A DNA stretch of 60,411 nucleotides from Glycomyces fuscus (GTDB lineage: Bacteria; Actinomycetota; Actinomycetes; Streptosporangiales; Streptosporangiaceae): positions 1-60,411 of the forward strand of contig NYMS01000051.1 in NCBI GenBank assembly GCA_002529455.1, read 5' to 3'. The translations under genes and the position numbers were made by a program. The notes below the pieces were generated by a model. It was not told the origin of the DNA, searched no databases, and saw only the letters and a program-made list of their open reading frames with translations. How positions within the stretch are numbered: the stretch's first letter is position 1; every line of letters starts with the position of its first letter. Below are positions 52,900-60,411 of this stretch, in pieces.

Positions 52900-53022
52900 A
52901 TGTTTCGCCCTTTGGATTCGAGTGATGTGCGTCACGTTAAAATGCAGGGAAACAGATTTCCTCTTTCTCCTTTCCGGGTGGTTAAGGTGCTGGCCAAAAA
53001 TGGTTTGACCAGGGTGGTATGA
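52900..53022 (+). CDS. Possible 40-aa peptide in the low-GC island
   Basis: Frame MFRPLDSSDV...NGLTRVV (ends KVLAKNGLTRVV), with GAGGAA 7 nt before the ATG. Codon choice (AAA, GTT, TTT) is unlike every neighbour, so it may be a chance frame in regulatory DNA, a recently acquired peptide gene or a leader ORF. No similarity is recognised. It points away from the biosynthetic operon. Confidence 0.3.
   Translation: MFRPLDSSDVRHVKMQGNRFPLSPFRVVKVLAKNGLTRVV
52921..52936. promoter_or_regulatory. Possible CRP-family site GTGA-N6-TCAC
   Basis: AGTGATGTGCGTCACG keeps both half-sites of the CRP/GlxR consensus TGTGA-N6-TCACA except the outer base on each side. It is located in the divergent low-GC region, about 140 bp from the start of the biosynthetic operon. 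Confidence 0.35.
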
Positions 53023-53220
53023 GTCTGCATCCCCGTGGTGGCAGGGCTTTCAGGACGGAAGGGGGTCTTCCCGGCGGAGAAGCGGAAGTGGTAATGAGGG
53101 GTGCGATGGGGGTGACGCCCCGTATTCGGAAAGCGGCGTCCGGGCCGGGTGGAACCTTTTCCCGGTGACGGGGAGTCGCCCTTTCGCCGTTATCGGCCGG
53201 TTCAGAGGGAGAAACAGGGA

Positions 53221-54222
53221 ATGGAACGCGGTTCTGGCACGCGGACCCGGTTGGGCGGGTCGGCGGTGACGCTCAGCCCCCTCGGGCTGGGCACCGCCCC
53301 GCTCGGCAACGGCATGTACCGGGAGGTGGACGAGGAGACCGCGGTCGGCACGGTCCTCGCGGCGTGGGAGGCGGGCGTGCGCTACTTCGACACCGCTCCC
53401 CACTACGGCCTGGGCCTGGCCGAGCGCCGCCTCGGCCGCGCCCTGGACGGCCTGCCCAGGGACGGGTACACCGTCTCGACCAAGGTCGGCCGCCTGCTGG
53501 AGCCCACCCCGCACCGCGCCGGGCGGCTGGACGACCAGGGCTTCGCCGTCCCCGCCGCCTACGGGCGGCGCTGGGACTTCAGCGCCGACGGGGTGCGCCG
53601 CTCCCTGGAGCAGAGCCTGGAGAGGCTGGGCCTGGACCGGGTGGACGTGGTGCTCCTGCACGACCCCGACCACCACTGGGAGCAGGCGGTCGGGGAGGCC
53701 TACCCGGCCCTGCACGAACTGCGCGACCAGGGCGTGGTCGGCGCGATCGGCGCGGGCATGAACCAGGCGCGCATGCTGGAGCGCTTCGCCGTGGAGACCG
53801 ACATGGACGTGGTGCTGCTCGCGGGAAGGTACACGCTGCTGGACCAGAGGGCGGCGGCCACGATGCTCCCGGCCTGCCTGCGCTCGGGGGTGTCGGTGAT
53901 CGCGGCCGGGGTGTTCAACAGCGGGATCCTGGCCTCGGACGAGCCCTCCGCCGACGCCACCTACGACTACATGGCCGCCCCCGGCCCGCTGCGCGCCCGG
54001 GCGCTGCGGATCGCCGCGGTGGCCCGCCGCCACGGCGTGAGCCTGCCCCAGGCGGCGATGGCCTTCTGCGCACGCCACCCGGCGGTGGCCGGGGTCCTGG
54101 TGGGGGCCAGGTCAGCGGGGGAGATCGCGCACGACGCCGAGCTCCTGGCGGCCCCGGTCCCCGAGGCCCTGTGGGCCGACCTGGAGGCGGAGGGGCTCCT
54201 CGCCCCCGGGGCCGCGTCCTGA
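53221..54222 (+). CDS. Aldo/keto reductase
   Basis: A 333-aa AKR of the L-fucose/D-threo-aldose dehydrogenase-like group. TIM-barrel marks: LSPLGLGTAPLGNGMYREVD, catalytic Asp/Tyr in RYFDTAPHYGLGLAERRLG, Lys in VSTKVGRLLEP, His in VVLLHDPDHH. Divergent from the biosynthetic operon, so it could modify its product or be unrelated. ATG 53221 has GAGGGA 10 nt upstream. Confidence 0.88.
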   Translation: MERGSGTRTRLGGSAVTLSPLGLGTAPLGNGMYREVDEETAVGTVLAAWEAGVRYFDTAPHYGLGLAERRLGRALDGLPRDGYTVSTKVGRLLEPTPHRAGRLDDQGFAVPAAYGRRWDFSADGVRRSLEQSLERLGLDRVDVVLLHDPDHHWEQAVGEAYPALHELRDQGVVGAIGAGMNQARMLERFAVETDMDVVLLAGRYTLLDQRAAATMLPACLRSGVSVIAAGVFNSGILASDEPSADATYDYMAAPGPLRARALRIAAVARRHGVSLPQAAMAFCARHPAVAGVLVGARSAGEIAHDAELLAAPVPEALWADLEAEGLLAPGAAS

Positions 54223-54297
54223 CCGCGGACGCGGACCCCGCCGCGCGGGCGGGCGCCGCCGCGCCGTAGCGTCCGACCGCCCCGGCGGAGTGCTCTC

Positions 54298-54323
54298 GCG
54301 CCCGGGGCGCGTGCCCCGGGCGC
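54298..54323 (+). terminator. Terminator after the aldo/keto reductase
   Basis: 11-bp perfect stem (GCGCCCGGGGC / GCCCCGGGCGC) with loop GCGT, 75 bp past the stop. Confidence 0.65.
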
Positions 54324-54438
54324 AGGGCCCGGGCCCGGCAGCCCTGCGCCCGGCACCTTCCGCCTTCGGCCCCTCCGCCGTAGGGTGGCCGTGCGGTCCG
54401 CGGCCGCGGACCGCACGGTGAGACGAGGGGATCTTCAC

Positions 54439-54804
54439 GTGCGCCTGGTCTGCGTACTCGACACCAACGACCTCCACGCGGCGGCCGACTTCTGGTGCGC
54501 TGTGCTCGGCTTCGAACGCGAGGAGGGCCAGCACCCGGTCTACCTCGCGCTCAAGGACCCGGGCGGGCGCTGGCCCGACCTGGTGCTGCAGAAGGTGCCC
54601 GAGCCCCGCTCCGGCAAGAACCGGATGCACCTGGACCTGGTCGTCCCCGACCTGGCGGCGGAGATCGAGCGGGTGCGCGCGCTGGGCGCCGAGGTGCTGC
54701 GCCCGGCCTACGAGGAGGACGGCCACCTGCTGGCGGTCATGGCCGACCCCGAGGGCAACGAGTTCTGCGTGGTCGAGCGCCTCGACGGCACCCTGGGCGA
54801 GTAG
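54439..54804 (+). CDS. VOC / glyoxalase-like domain protein
   Basis: A 121-aa single glyoxalase-like protein: VLDTNDLHAAADFWCAVLGF, MHLDLVVPDLAAEIERVRAL and MADPEGNEFCVVE. No full metal set is obvious (His in MHLDLV and Glu in FCVVE are candidates). GTG 54439 has GAGGGG 8 nt upstream. No operon partner. Confidence 0.85.
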   Translation: MRLVCVLDTNDLHAAADFWCAVLGFEREEGQHPVYLALKDPGGRWPDLVLQKVPEPRSGKNRMHLDLVVPDLAAEIERVRALGAEVLRPAYEEDGHLLAVMADPEGNEFCVVERLDGTLGE

Positions 54805-55072
54805 CGCGCGACCGGACACGGCGGTGCCGAGCGGGCGCGGTCCGGAGAGGGAGGCCCCGGGGGCGGACCGTCCGGGGAGGGGCGCGCCGAGCCGTAGCGG
54901 CTCCGGTCGGCAAGGCGGGCCCCTGCGCGCCCGGCCCGCGCCATGTGTGCGCCGGGGGCATCGGGGTAGCCGCTCACCACACGGCCCGTGCACACCGCTG
55001 AACCGCGCGGACGCGGGCTCTCGGGCCACGGGCTCCACGTACCGCGACGACGCGACTGGGTGGGGGGACGAC

Positions 55073-55840
55073 GTGTTTCGGAACCGGCGGGACGCGGGCG
55101 AGCGGCTGGCCCCCGCGGTGGCGGAGCAGGCGGGACCGCGCCCGCTCGTGCTGGCCATGCCCCGGGGCGGCGTTCCGGTGGCCGGGCCCGTCGCCGAGGC
55201 CGTCGGCGTACCGCTGGACATCGTGGTCGCGCGCAAGATCCCCGCCCCCGGAAGTCCGGAGACGGCGATCGGGGCGACCACGGCCGAGGGGCCGCCGCTG
55301 TTCGACCAGAGGGCACTGGACCTGCTGGGCATCCCCGAGCGGCGCCTGACCGACATGGTCGGGGCCCAACAGGCGGAGGCGCGGCGCAGGCTGCTGGCCT
55401 ACCGCGGGCAGGAGCCCGAACCGGAGGTCGGCGGATACGACGTCGTGGTGGTCGACGACGGGCTGGCCACCGGGCTGAGCGCCCGGGCGGCGCTGACCTC
55501 GGTGCTCGCCCGGCACCCCGCCTCCCTCACGCTGGCCGTCCCCGTGGGCGCGCCCAACGCCGTGCGCTCGCTCTCCGACGTCTGCGACCGGGTCGTCTGC
55601 CTGGAGACGCCGCCGGACTTCGGCGCGGTCAGCCTCTGGTACGAGAGCTTCCCGCAGGTCACCGACGACGAGGTGCGCGGCCTGCTGGTGCGGCTTCCCC
55701 GCGGCCCCGACGACTCCGACAGCCCCGGCGGCGGCCTCCCGGCCGACCCTGACCGCAACCGGCCGCCGCGCACACGGCGGACGCCATCGGGCCGGAGCAC
55801 CGCACGGGCGCCCGACCCCGACGAAGGGAGACCACCATGA
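55073..55840 (+). CDS. Phosphoribosyltransferase-fold protein
   Basis: A 255-aa type I PRTase (COG1926-like): AMPRGGVPVAGPVAEAVGVP, VARKIPAPGSPETAIGAT and the PRPP loop VVVVDDGLATGLSARAALT. The extra 40-residue C-terminal tail is Pro/Arg-rich and probably disordered. In many bacteria this PRTase is fused or adjacent to an alpha/beta hydrolase, as here. GTG 55073 has GGGGGGA upstream; the stop overlaps the next ATG. Confidence 0.85.
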   Translation: MFRNRRDAGERLAPAVAEQAGPRPLVLAMPRGGVPVAGPVAEAVGVPLDIVVARKIPAPGSPETAIGATTAEGPPLFDQRALDLLGIPERRLTDMVGAQQAEARRRLLAYRGQEPEPEVGGYDVVVVDDGLATGLSARAALTSVLARHPASLTLAVPVGAPNAVRSLSDVCDRVVCLETPPDFGAVSLWYESFPQVTDDEVRGLLVRLPRGPDDSDSPGGGLPADPDRNRPPRTRRTPSGRSTARAPDPDEGRPP

Positions 55841-56496
55841 CCGCCGTCGACGTGACGGTACGCACGCCGGACGCACGGCTCGACGGGCGGCTGGCCATGT
55901 TCCCCGGGGCGACCGCGGTCGTGGCCTTCGCGCACGGCAGCGGAAGCTCGCGCCACAGCCCGCGCAACCAGGCCGTCGCCGACGAGCTCAACCGGGTCGG
56001 GATCGCGACGCTCCTGCTCGACCTGCTGACCCCCGAGGAGGAGCGCGCCGACGACGTGACCGGACAGCAGCGCTTCGACATCGACCTGCTCACCGGCCGG
56101 CTCACGGGCACCGTGGACTGGCTGGCCGGGCGCGAGGACACCGCGGGCGTGCCCATCGGCCTGTTCGGCGCCAGCACCGGCGCCGCCGCGGCGCTGAGGA
56201 CCGCCGCCGAGCGCCCGGACCTGGTCGCCGCGGTCGTCTCGCGGGGCGGCCGTCCCGACCTCGCGGGCACGGAGGCGCTCCAGGTCGTACGCGCCCCGAC
56301 GCTGCTCATCGTCGGCGGCGCCGACACCGAGGTCCTGCGGCTCAACGAGGACGCGGCCGACCGGCTCAGCGCACCGCACCGGATCCACGTCGTCCCCCGC
56401 GCCACCCACCTGTTCGAGGAGCCGGGGGCGCTGGAGGAGGTGGCCGACGCCGCCTCCGGCTGGTTCGCGGGCATCCTGGGGGAGGCGGAGAGATGA
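55837..56496 (+). CDS. Alpha/beta hydrolase (dienelactone hydrolase-like)
   Basis: A 219-aa small hydrolase: VAFAHGSGSSRHSPRNQ, then a nucleophile elbow GLFGASTGAAAAL with Ser, Asp in GGADTEVLRLN, and His in PRATHLFEEPGALE. Coupled to the PRTase before it and the erythromycin-esterase gene after it by 4-bp overlaps. Substrate unknown. Confidence 0.85.
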   Translation: MTAVDVTVRTPDARLDGRLAMFPGATAVVAFAHGSGSSRHSPRNQAVADELNRVGIATLLLDLLTPEEERADDVTGQQRFDIDLLTGRLTGTVDWLAGREDTAGVPIGLFGASTGAAAALRTAAERPDLVAAVVSRGGRPDLAGTEALQVVRAPTLLIVGGADTEVLRLNEDAADRLSAPHRIHVVPRATHLFEEPGALEEVADAASGWFAGILGEAER

Positions 56497-57791
56497 GCCG
56501 CGGGAGCGCCTCGGACGACCTCCTGCGGCTGAGTGGCCCGAGGTCGCTGGACCCCCTCCTGGAGCGGATCGGTGACGCGCGCCACGTGCTGCTGGGCGAG
56601 GCCTCGCACGGCACCGCCGAGTTCTACCGCTGGCGCGCGGAGCTGACCAGGCGGCTGATCGACGAGGCGGGCTTCTCCTTCGTCGCGGTGGAGGGCGACT
56701 GGCCGGACTGCCAGGACCTGCACTGCGGTGTCGTGGGCGCGCCGGGAGCCCCCGGGGACCCGAAGGAGATCCTGGAGGGCTTCCACCGGTGGCCGCAGTG
56801 GATGTGGGCCAACACCGAGGTGCTGGAGTTCGCCCGCTGGCTGCGCGAGCGCAACCTGGGGCTCGCACCGGAGCGCCGCGCCGGGTTCTTCGGCCTGGAC
56901 GTCTACGGCCTGTGGGAGTCGCTGTACGCGGTGCTGGGGTGGCTGCGCGAGAACATGCCCGATCAGGTGGAACCGGCCCTGAGGGCCTACCGCTGCTTCC
57001 AGCCCTACGGCGAGGACCCCCAGGCCTACGCCCGCGCGACGCGGATGGTGCCGCAGGGCTGCGAGGCGGAGGTCGTGCGCCTGCTGGCCGGGCTGCGCCG
57101 GCGCGCGGGGGAGGCCCCGCCCGCCGAGGGCCTGGCCGACTTCGCCGCGCGCCAGAACGCCGAGGTACTCGCGGGCGCCGAGCAGTACTACCGGACGATG
57201 GTGCGCGGGGGGCCCGAGTCGTGGAACGTCCGCGACCACCACATGGCCGACACGCTCGACCGGCTCATGGAGCACCACGGGCCCGGAGCGAAGGCGGTCG
57301 TGTGGGAGCACAACACCCACGTCGGCGACGCGCGCGCCACCGACATGGCCGCGGCGGGCATGGTCAACGTGGGACAGCTGGTGCGCGAGCGCCACGGGGA
57401 CGAGGACGTGGTCCTCGTCGGCTTCGGCACCTACGAGGGCAGGGTCATGGCCGCCCGGGCGTGGGGCGGCACCCCCGAGCCGATGCCGGTCCCCGCGGCG
57501 CGCCACGGGAGCGTGGAGGCCCTGCTGCACCAGTCGTTGGAGGGGGAGACGGGACTGCTGGTCCTGACCGGCGAGGGGTCGGCCGACCCGTTCGCGGACC
57601 AGGTCCTGCCGCACCGCGCCGTCGGCGTCGTCTACCACCCCGGGCGCGACGGGCGGCGCAACTACGTCCCGACCGTGCTGGGGGAGCGCTACGACGCCTT
57701 CGTGTTCGTCGACCGCACCTACGCGGTCACGCCCCTGCACGAGGTCGAGGAGGACTCGGGCGAGGAGGGGACCCGGCCCGGCGGCGGGTGA
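56493..57791 (+). CDS. Erythromycin esterase family protein
   Basis: A 432-aa Ere-fold protein: LLGEASHGTAEFYRWRAELT with the Glu/His pair, FVAVEGDWPDC, GFFGLDVYGLWESL, VVWEHNTHVGDARATDMAAA and DAFVFVDRTYAVTPLH. True Ere enzymes open macrolide lactones; most members next to COG1926 PRTases are uncharacterised and should not be read as resistance genes. Last gene of the operon; ATG 56493 overlaps the hydrolase stop. Confidence 0.85.
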   Translation: MSRGSASDDLLRLSGPRSLDPLLERIGDARHVLLGEASHGTAEFYRWRAELTRRLIDEAGFSFVAVEGDWPDCQDLHCGVVGAPGAPGDPKEILEGFHRWPQWMWANTEVLEFARWLRERNLGLAPERRAGFFGLDVYGLWESLYAVLGWLRENMPDQVEPALRAYRCFQPYGEDPQAYARATRMVPQGCEAEVVRLLAGLRRRAGEAPPAEGLADFAARQNAEVLAGAEQYYRTMVRGGPESWNVRDHHMADTLDRLMEHHGPGAKAVVWEHNTHVGDARATDMAAAGMVNVGQLVRERHGDEDVVLVGFGTYEGRVMAARAWGGTPEPMPVPAARHGSVEALLHQSLEGETGLLVLTGEGSADPFADQVLPHRAVGVVYHPGRDGRRNYVPTVLGERYDAFVFVDRTYAVTPLHEVEEDSGEEGTRPGGG

Positions 57792-57950
57792 CCCGGGCCG
57801 GGCAGGACCCGGCGCCGCCACGGCGGGTCGGCCGGGCCACGGGGGCGCTTCGGACCCGGGCCGTGGCAGGGGCGGACTGTCCGAACCCCTCGGAGAATGC
57901 GATACAGTTTCACCTGTTGGCGGCGCCGGGAACGGCGTCCGCGCAGCGGA

Positions 57951-58024
57951 CGGGACGTAGCGCAGTTTGGCAGCGCACTTGACTGGGGGTCAAGGGGTCG
58001 TGGGTTCAAATCCCGCCGTCCCGA
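57951..58024 (+). tRNA. tRNA-Pro (GGG)
   Basis: A 74-nt cloverleaf: acceptor CGGGACG / CGTCCCG with the C1-G72 pair typical of bacterial tRNA-Pro, D-stem GCGC/GCGC, anticodon stem CTTGA/TCAAG with loop CTGGGGG (anticodon GGG), T-stem GTGGG/CCCGC with TTCAAAT. The CCA is not encoded. Confidence 0.97.
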
Positions 58025-58042
58025 CAGAGCAGTAGCAGGTCA

Positions 58043-58074
58043 GCGAGGGGTCCGCCGGAGGGCGGGCCCCTCGC
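58043..58074 (+). terminator. Hairpin terminator of the tRNA-Pro gene
   Basis: 14-bp stem (GCGAGGGGTCCGCC against GGCGGGCCCCTCGC, with one T-G pair) closing a GGAG loop, 19 nt past the tRNA end. Confidence 0.75.
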
Positions 58075-58220
58075 CGCGTTCCCGGTGGACGGAGGCCTCC
58101 TCCGGTGTCCGGCGCCTCGTACAGTGGGGACTCCATCCCGGGCGGAGGCGACCTCCACGGCCCGCGACCGAACACGAACACGGGCCCCCGCCCAGGCGGG
58201 GGCGCCCGGAGGGGAACTCC

Positions 58221-58787
58221 TTGTACCTGGCCCGCATCAACCTCGACCCCAAGCGCAGCACCCGCATGGACCAGTGGGCGGCCATGGGGCAGGCCGTGCG
58301 CAGAGCGGTCGACCCCGACCCCGGTTCCGACGCCCGCGTGCTGTGGGCGCGCACCTCGCCGAGCACCCTGGTGGTCAGTTCCGACACCGCCCCCGCCTGG
58401 GGCAAGGTCCCCGGCGCGACCTCCGCCGCGATCCACCCGATGCCGCGGCACACCGAGGGCGAGGCCGTCCGCTGGGAGCTCATCACGGCGCCCACCGCCC
58501 CGCGCGGTGCGGAGTCCGCCGGGGAGGGCTCGCGCCCGCGCGGCAAGCGGGTCCCCCTCCCGGAGGAGGAGTTCGAGGGCTGGCTGGACGGCAAGCTCGC
58601 GGGCGCGCTGGACGTCACCTCGGTGAGGTGGAAGCACCTGGGCGGCAGGCCCGCGCGGTACCACTTCACCGGTGAGGCCGTGGTGCGGGACAGCGAGGCG
58701 CTCCAGGAGCTGTGCCTGGGCGGCGTCGGCGCGGGCACGGCGACGGGAGCCGGGCTGCTCCTCGTCAGCTCGCTGGCCCCGCGCTAG
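58221..58787 (+). CDS. Orphan Cas6e (Cse3/CasE)-like protein, catalytic His apparently lost
   Basis: A 188-aa protein. The start LYLARINLDPKR matches the Cas6e beta1 signature (MYL-x-R-x-x-L-x-P), LVVSSDTAPAWGKVPG is at the expected second strand, and GVGAGTATGAGLLLVSS is the G-x-G-x5-G-x-G glycine loop. Basic residues usual in that loop (GIGRAKAYGCG) are missing, and where Cas6e has AMHAAV with the catalytic His this protein reads AMGQAV. It is shorter than the usual 200-230 residues. No CRISPR array or other cas gene is in the window. TTG 58221 has GGAGGGG 6 nt upstream. Confidence 0.65.
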   Translation: MYLARINLDPKRSTRMDQWAAMGQAVRRAVDPDPGSDARVLWARTSPSTLVVSSDTAPAWGKVPGATSAAIHPMPRHTEGEAVRWELITAPTAPRGAESAGEGSRPRGKRVPLPEEEFEGWLDGKLAGALDVTSVRWKHLGGRPARYHFTGEAVVRDSEALQELCLGGVGAGTATGAGLLLVSSLAPR

Positions 58788-59505
58788 GCCGTCTTCCCCG
58801 GATCATTCCGGGCCCGCGACCACCGGGCCGCCTCCCGCCGCGCCGGTTGCGCCTGAAGAGCCGACCGGGCCGACCCGCGCGGACCGTCGCGCGAGGGACG
58901 GCCCGGACGGCCGCCCGCTGATCCGAAAGCCTCCGCGGAACACCCCCTGGAAGAGCCCGTCCGGGGTGTCCCGGTGCCCTCAGGCCTCCGGGACGTCGAT
59001 CCGGGAGTCCTCCCGGGTGACGTCCTCGGGCTCCGGCCCGCCCCGCACCCCGGTGTCGAGGGCGTCGACGGCTCCGCGTGTCCGGGCGCCGGCGGTCCGC
59101 CTCCCGGACGGCCGCGGGTACCCTTCCCGGCCACCGTGGACGTGTCGGACCGTGTCCGGTGCCCGGAACCGTGTAACTGTGTACCCATCCGACGCGTGCG
59201 CCGTTGATCGGGGAAAACGGGCCGCAGTGCTTCGGGTGCTGGGAGCGGGATCACGGGATGCAGGGGTTTCCCGTGCCTGATTTAGGTTACTTTGCGGCTT
59301 TTTGGAAGATATTTGTCGTGATGCAACAAAAGTTTGGATCTGCGGCTTTTGAAGTCGCTTCTGGGGGAACCTAGTCTGTGCATCGCGGCTGTCCCGCCAG
59401 CCACAGGGCCACCAGCCCCGCGGGTCGCGCGCGGAATCGCGCCGCCGGTGTCCTGCCGAGGCAGGTACATGAGCACACAGGACCAGAGCACCGGGGGGTT
59501 TCCTC
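58788..59505. other. 718-bp gap before the sigma factor gene
   Basis: No gene supported. 58800-59270 is GC-rich; a minus-strand stretch ending 58980 has coding-like third positions for about 30 codons but no usable start. 59275-59400 is a low-GC block with a near-direct repeat (TGCGGCTTTTTGGAAG at 59293, TGCGGCTTTTGAAG at 59341) and the sigma gene promoter. Confidence 0.55.
59349..59377 (+). promoter_or_regulatory. Promoter of the SigB/F/G-type gene
   Basis: TTGAAG (59349-59354), 17-bp spacer, TAGTCT (59372-59377), about 130 bp before the start codon. It gives a long 5' leader, which leaves room for post-transcriptional control. Confidence 0.55.
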
Positions 59506-60411
59506 TTGTCCACGTCTCTCACCGAAACACACACGTCAACGACCGTCACCGACCGACTGCCCGTGGTCCCCAGGCCGCGCAGGCCGGTCGAGGACACCGG
59601 GCCCGGGGACGCCGGACCCGGGGACACCGGGGTCGAGGAGGTCAGCGAAACCGGATGGCCCGGGGAGGTCCGTCCCGAGGAGCTGCTCTCCCAGCTGCGC
59701 GGCCTCGCCGACGACGACCCGAGGGCCGAGGACCTGCGCGAGCGGGTGGTCGTGCTCTACCAGCCGTTGATCAACAAGATCGCCCGCCGCTACGGGGGTC
59801 GCGGCGAGCCGCTGGAGGACCTGAAGCAGACCGCGATGGTGGGGCTGGCCAAGGCCGTGCGCGGTTACGACCCCGACCGGGGCAAGCCCTTCATCTCCTA
59901 CCTACTGCCCACGGTGACGGGGGAGATCAAGCGGCACTTCCGGGACCACACCTGGGCGGTGCGGGTGCCGCGCCGCCACCAGGAGAACCGGGTCAAGCTG
60001 CGCCGGATCACCAACGAGTTCCAGCAGGAGCACGCGCGTACGCCCACGATCGCGGAGCTGGCGCGGGAGATGGAACTGCCCGAGGCCGAGGTCAGTGAGC
60101 TGGCGCAGGTCTCGGAGTCCTACCGTTCGCTGTCGCTGGACGCGCCGGACTCCTCCGACGCCGAGGGGCAGGAGGGCGCGCGTCTGGAGGACCACCTGGG
60201 CAGTGAGGACGCGGCGCTGGAGCGGGTGGTGGAGCGCGAGTCGCTCAAGCCGGCGCTGGCGCGGCTGCCCGAGCGCGAGCGGGAGATCCTGCGGTTGCGG
60301 TTCTTCGGGGACCACACCCAGTCCGAGATCGCGGACCGGCTGGGGTACTCGCAGATGCACGTGTCGCGGTTGCTGTCGGGGGTTCTGGAGCAGCTGCGCC
60401 AGGAGGTCGGC
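59506..60411 (+). CDS. RNA polymerase sigma factor, SigB/F/G subfamily (runs off window)
   Basis: Open to the end of the window (302 codons); probably within a few residues of its C-terminus. Region 2 (LYQPLINKIARRYGGRGEPL, LKQTAMVGLAKAVRGYDPDR, ISYLLPTVTGEIKRHFRDHT), region 3 (RTPTIAELAREMELPEAEVS) and region 4 (LARLPEREREILRLRFFGDH, QSEIADRLGYSQMHVSRLL) are complete. This group serves stress response and development and is usually held by anti-sigma factors. The first 60 residues are an acidic, low-complexity extension. TTG 59506 follows a GGGGGG-rich site; an in-frame stop at 59470 rules out a longer N-terminus. Confidence 0.9.
   Translation, partial: MSTSLTETHTSTTVTDRLPVVPRPRRPVEDTGPGDAGPGDTGVEEVSETGWPGEVRPEELLSQLRGLADDDPRAEDLRERVVVLYQPLINKIARRYGGRGEPLEDLKQTAMVGLAKAVRGYDPDRGKPFISYLLPTVTGEIKRHFRDHTWAVRVPRRHQENRVKLRRITNEFQQEHARTPTIAELAREMELPEAEVSELAQVSESYRSLSLDAPDSSDAEGQEGARLEDHLGSEDAALERVVERESLKPALARLPEREREILRLRFFGDHTQSEIADRLGYSQMHVSRLLSGVLEQLRQEVG

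Larger units (their letters stand above)
52785..53220. other. 436-bp divergent region with a low-GC core
   Basis: Between the biosynthetic operon and the aldo/keto reductase. Bases 52862-53030 drop to roughly 45-50% GC, against about 73% around them, and look like foreign or promoter DNA. They contain a possible 40-aa ORF and a GTGA-N6-TCAC site, annotated separately. The last 190 bp show no gene. Confidence 0.6.

Noticed and set aside
56493..57791. Macrolide resistance gene
   Set aside because: The fold is right, but the operon context is that of uncharacterised relatives; calling resistance would overreach.
57951..58024. tRNA-Pro as integration site of a mobile element
   Set aside because: No integrase gene and no repeated tRNA 3' end seen in the window.
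58980..59140. Minus-strand stretch ending REDSRIDVPEA with coding-like third positions
   Set aside because: No in-frame start codon or ribosome-binding site within reach, and no family recognised; at most a gene remnant.
58788..59505. CRISPR array near the Cas6e-like gene
   Set aside because: No regularly spaced repeats here or anywhere else in the window.

Overview
The window is very GC-rich with almost exclusively G/C third codon positions. It has many GTG/TTG starts, stop/start overlaps of the ATGA/GTGA type, several apparently leaderless genes, a complete conservon (cvnABCDE) and a SigB/F/G-type sigma factor. This fits a filamentous actinobacterium. Nocardiopsis or a relative is my best guess, made from overall gene content and not from any marker gene.

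Region 1 (1-3.1 kb) is a repeat-rich island. Two tandem 528-bp units precede a frameshifted DUF222/HNH (13E12-type) endonuclease gene, and two diverged copies of the same core motif, in opposite orientation, follow it. Region 2 (3.1-11.6 kb) holds an AhpD-like protein and an acyl-CoA ligase, then a minus-strand operon of five genes that all overlap by 4 bp (DoxX-like, DUF3419, DUF2071, methyltransferase, membrane protein), then a DUF7144 membrane protein facing an HTH regulator/serine hydrolase/membrane protein operon. Region 3 (11.9-17.5 kb) is the conservon. Its P450 (CvnE) lacks the K-helix ExxR motif, and a second, canonical P450 converges on it.

Region 4 (17.8-41.6 kb) is mostly housekeeping and accessory metabolism: a short-chain dehydrogenase with a MerR-type promoter, epoxide hydrolase, sirtuin, two ArsR-SRPBCC operons, pyruvate carboxylase, DUF488/DUF2945, a TetR/hemerythrin divergent pair with clear operators, a SUFU protein, a GHL10 glycosidase, a LacI/mannonate-dehydratase pair, a collapsed MFS gene, an OFA-type MFS carrier with a 42-aa partner, a K+/H+ antiporter and a universal stress protein.

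Region 5 (41.7-52.8 kb) looks like a compact biosynthetic cluster without NRPS or PKS genes. DAHP synthase, chorismate mutase and prephenate dehydrogenase (one overlapping operon) would supply prephenate and 4-hydroxyphenylpyruvate. A second operon encodes a flavin reductase, a second AroH-fold chorismate-mutase-like protein, a VAO-type FAD oxidase, an acyl-CoA-dehydrogenase-fold monooxygenase, a formyltransferase, a cupin and an SDR. A TetR gene and an MFS exporter with a 26-bp operator lie between them. This is the best candidate for an undescribed system.

Region 6 (52.8-60.4 kb) starts with a low-GC divergent region carrying a possible 40-aa ORF. It continues with an aldo/keto reductase, a VOC protein, a coupled phosphoribosyltransferase/hydrolase/erythromycin-esterase operon and tRNA-Pro(GGG). 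An orphan Cas6e-like gene follows, without CRISPR or other cas genes and apparently without the catalytic histidine. The window ends inside a SigB/F/G sigma factor gene.

All assignments come from reading motifs and context; no database search was run.
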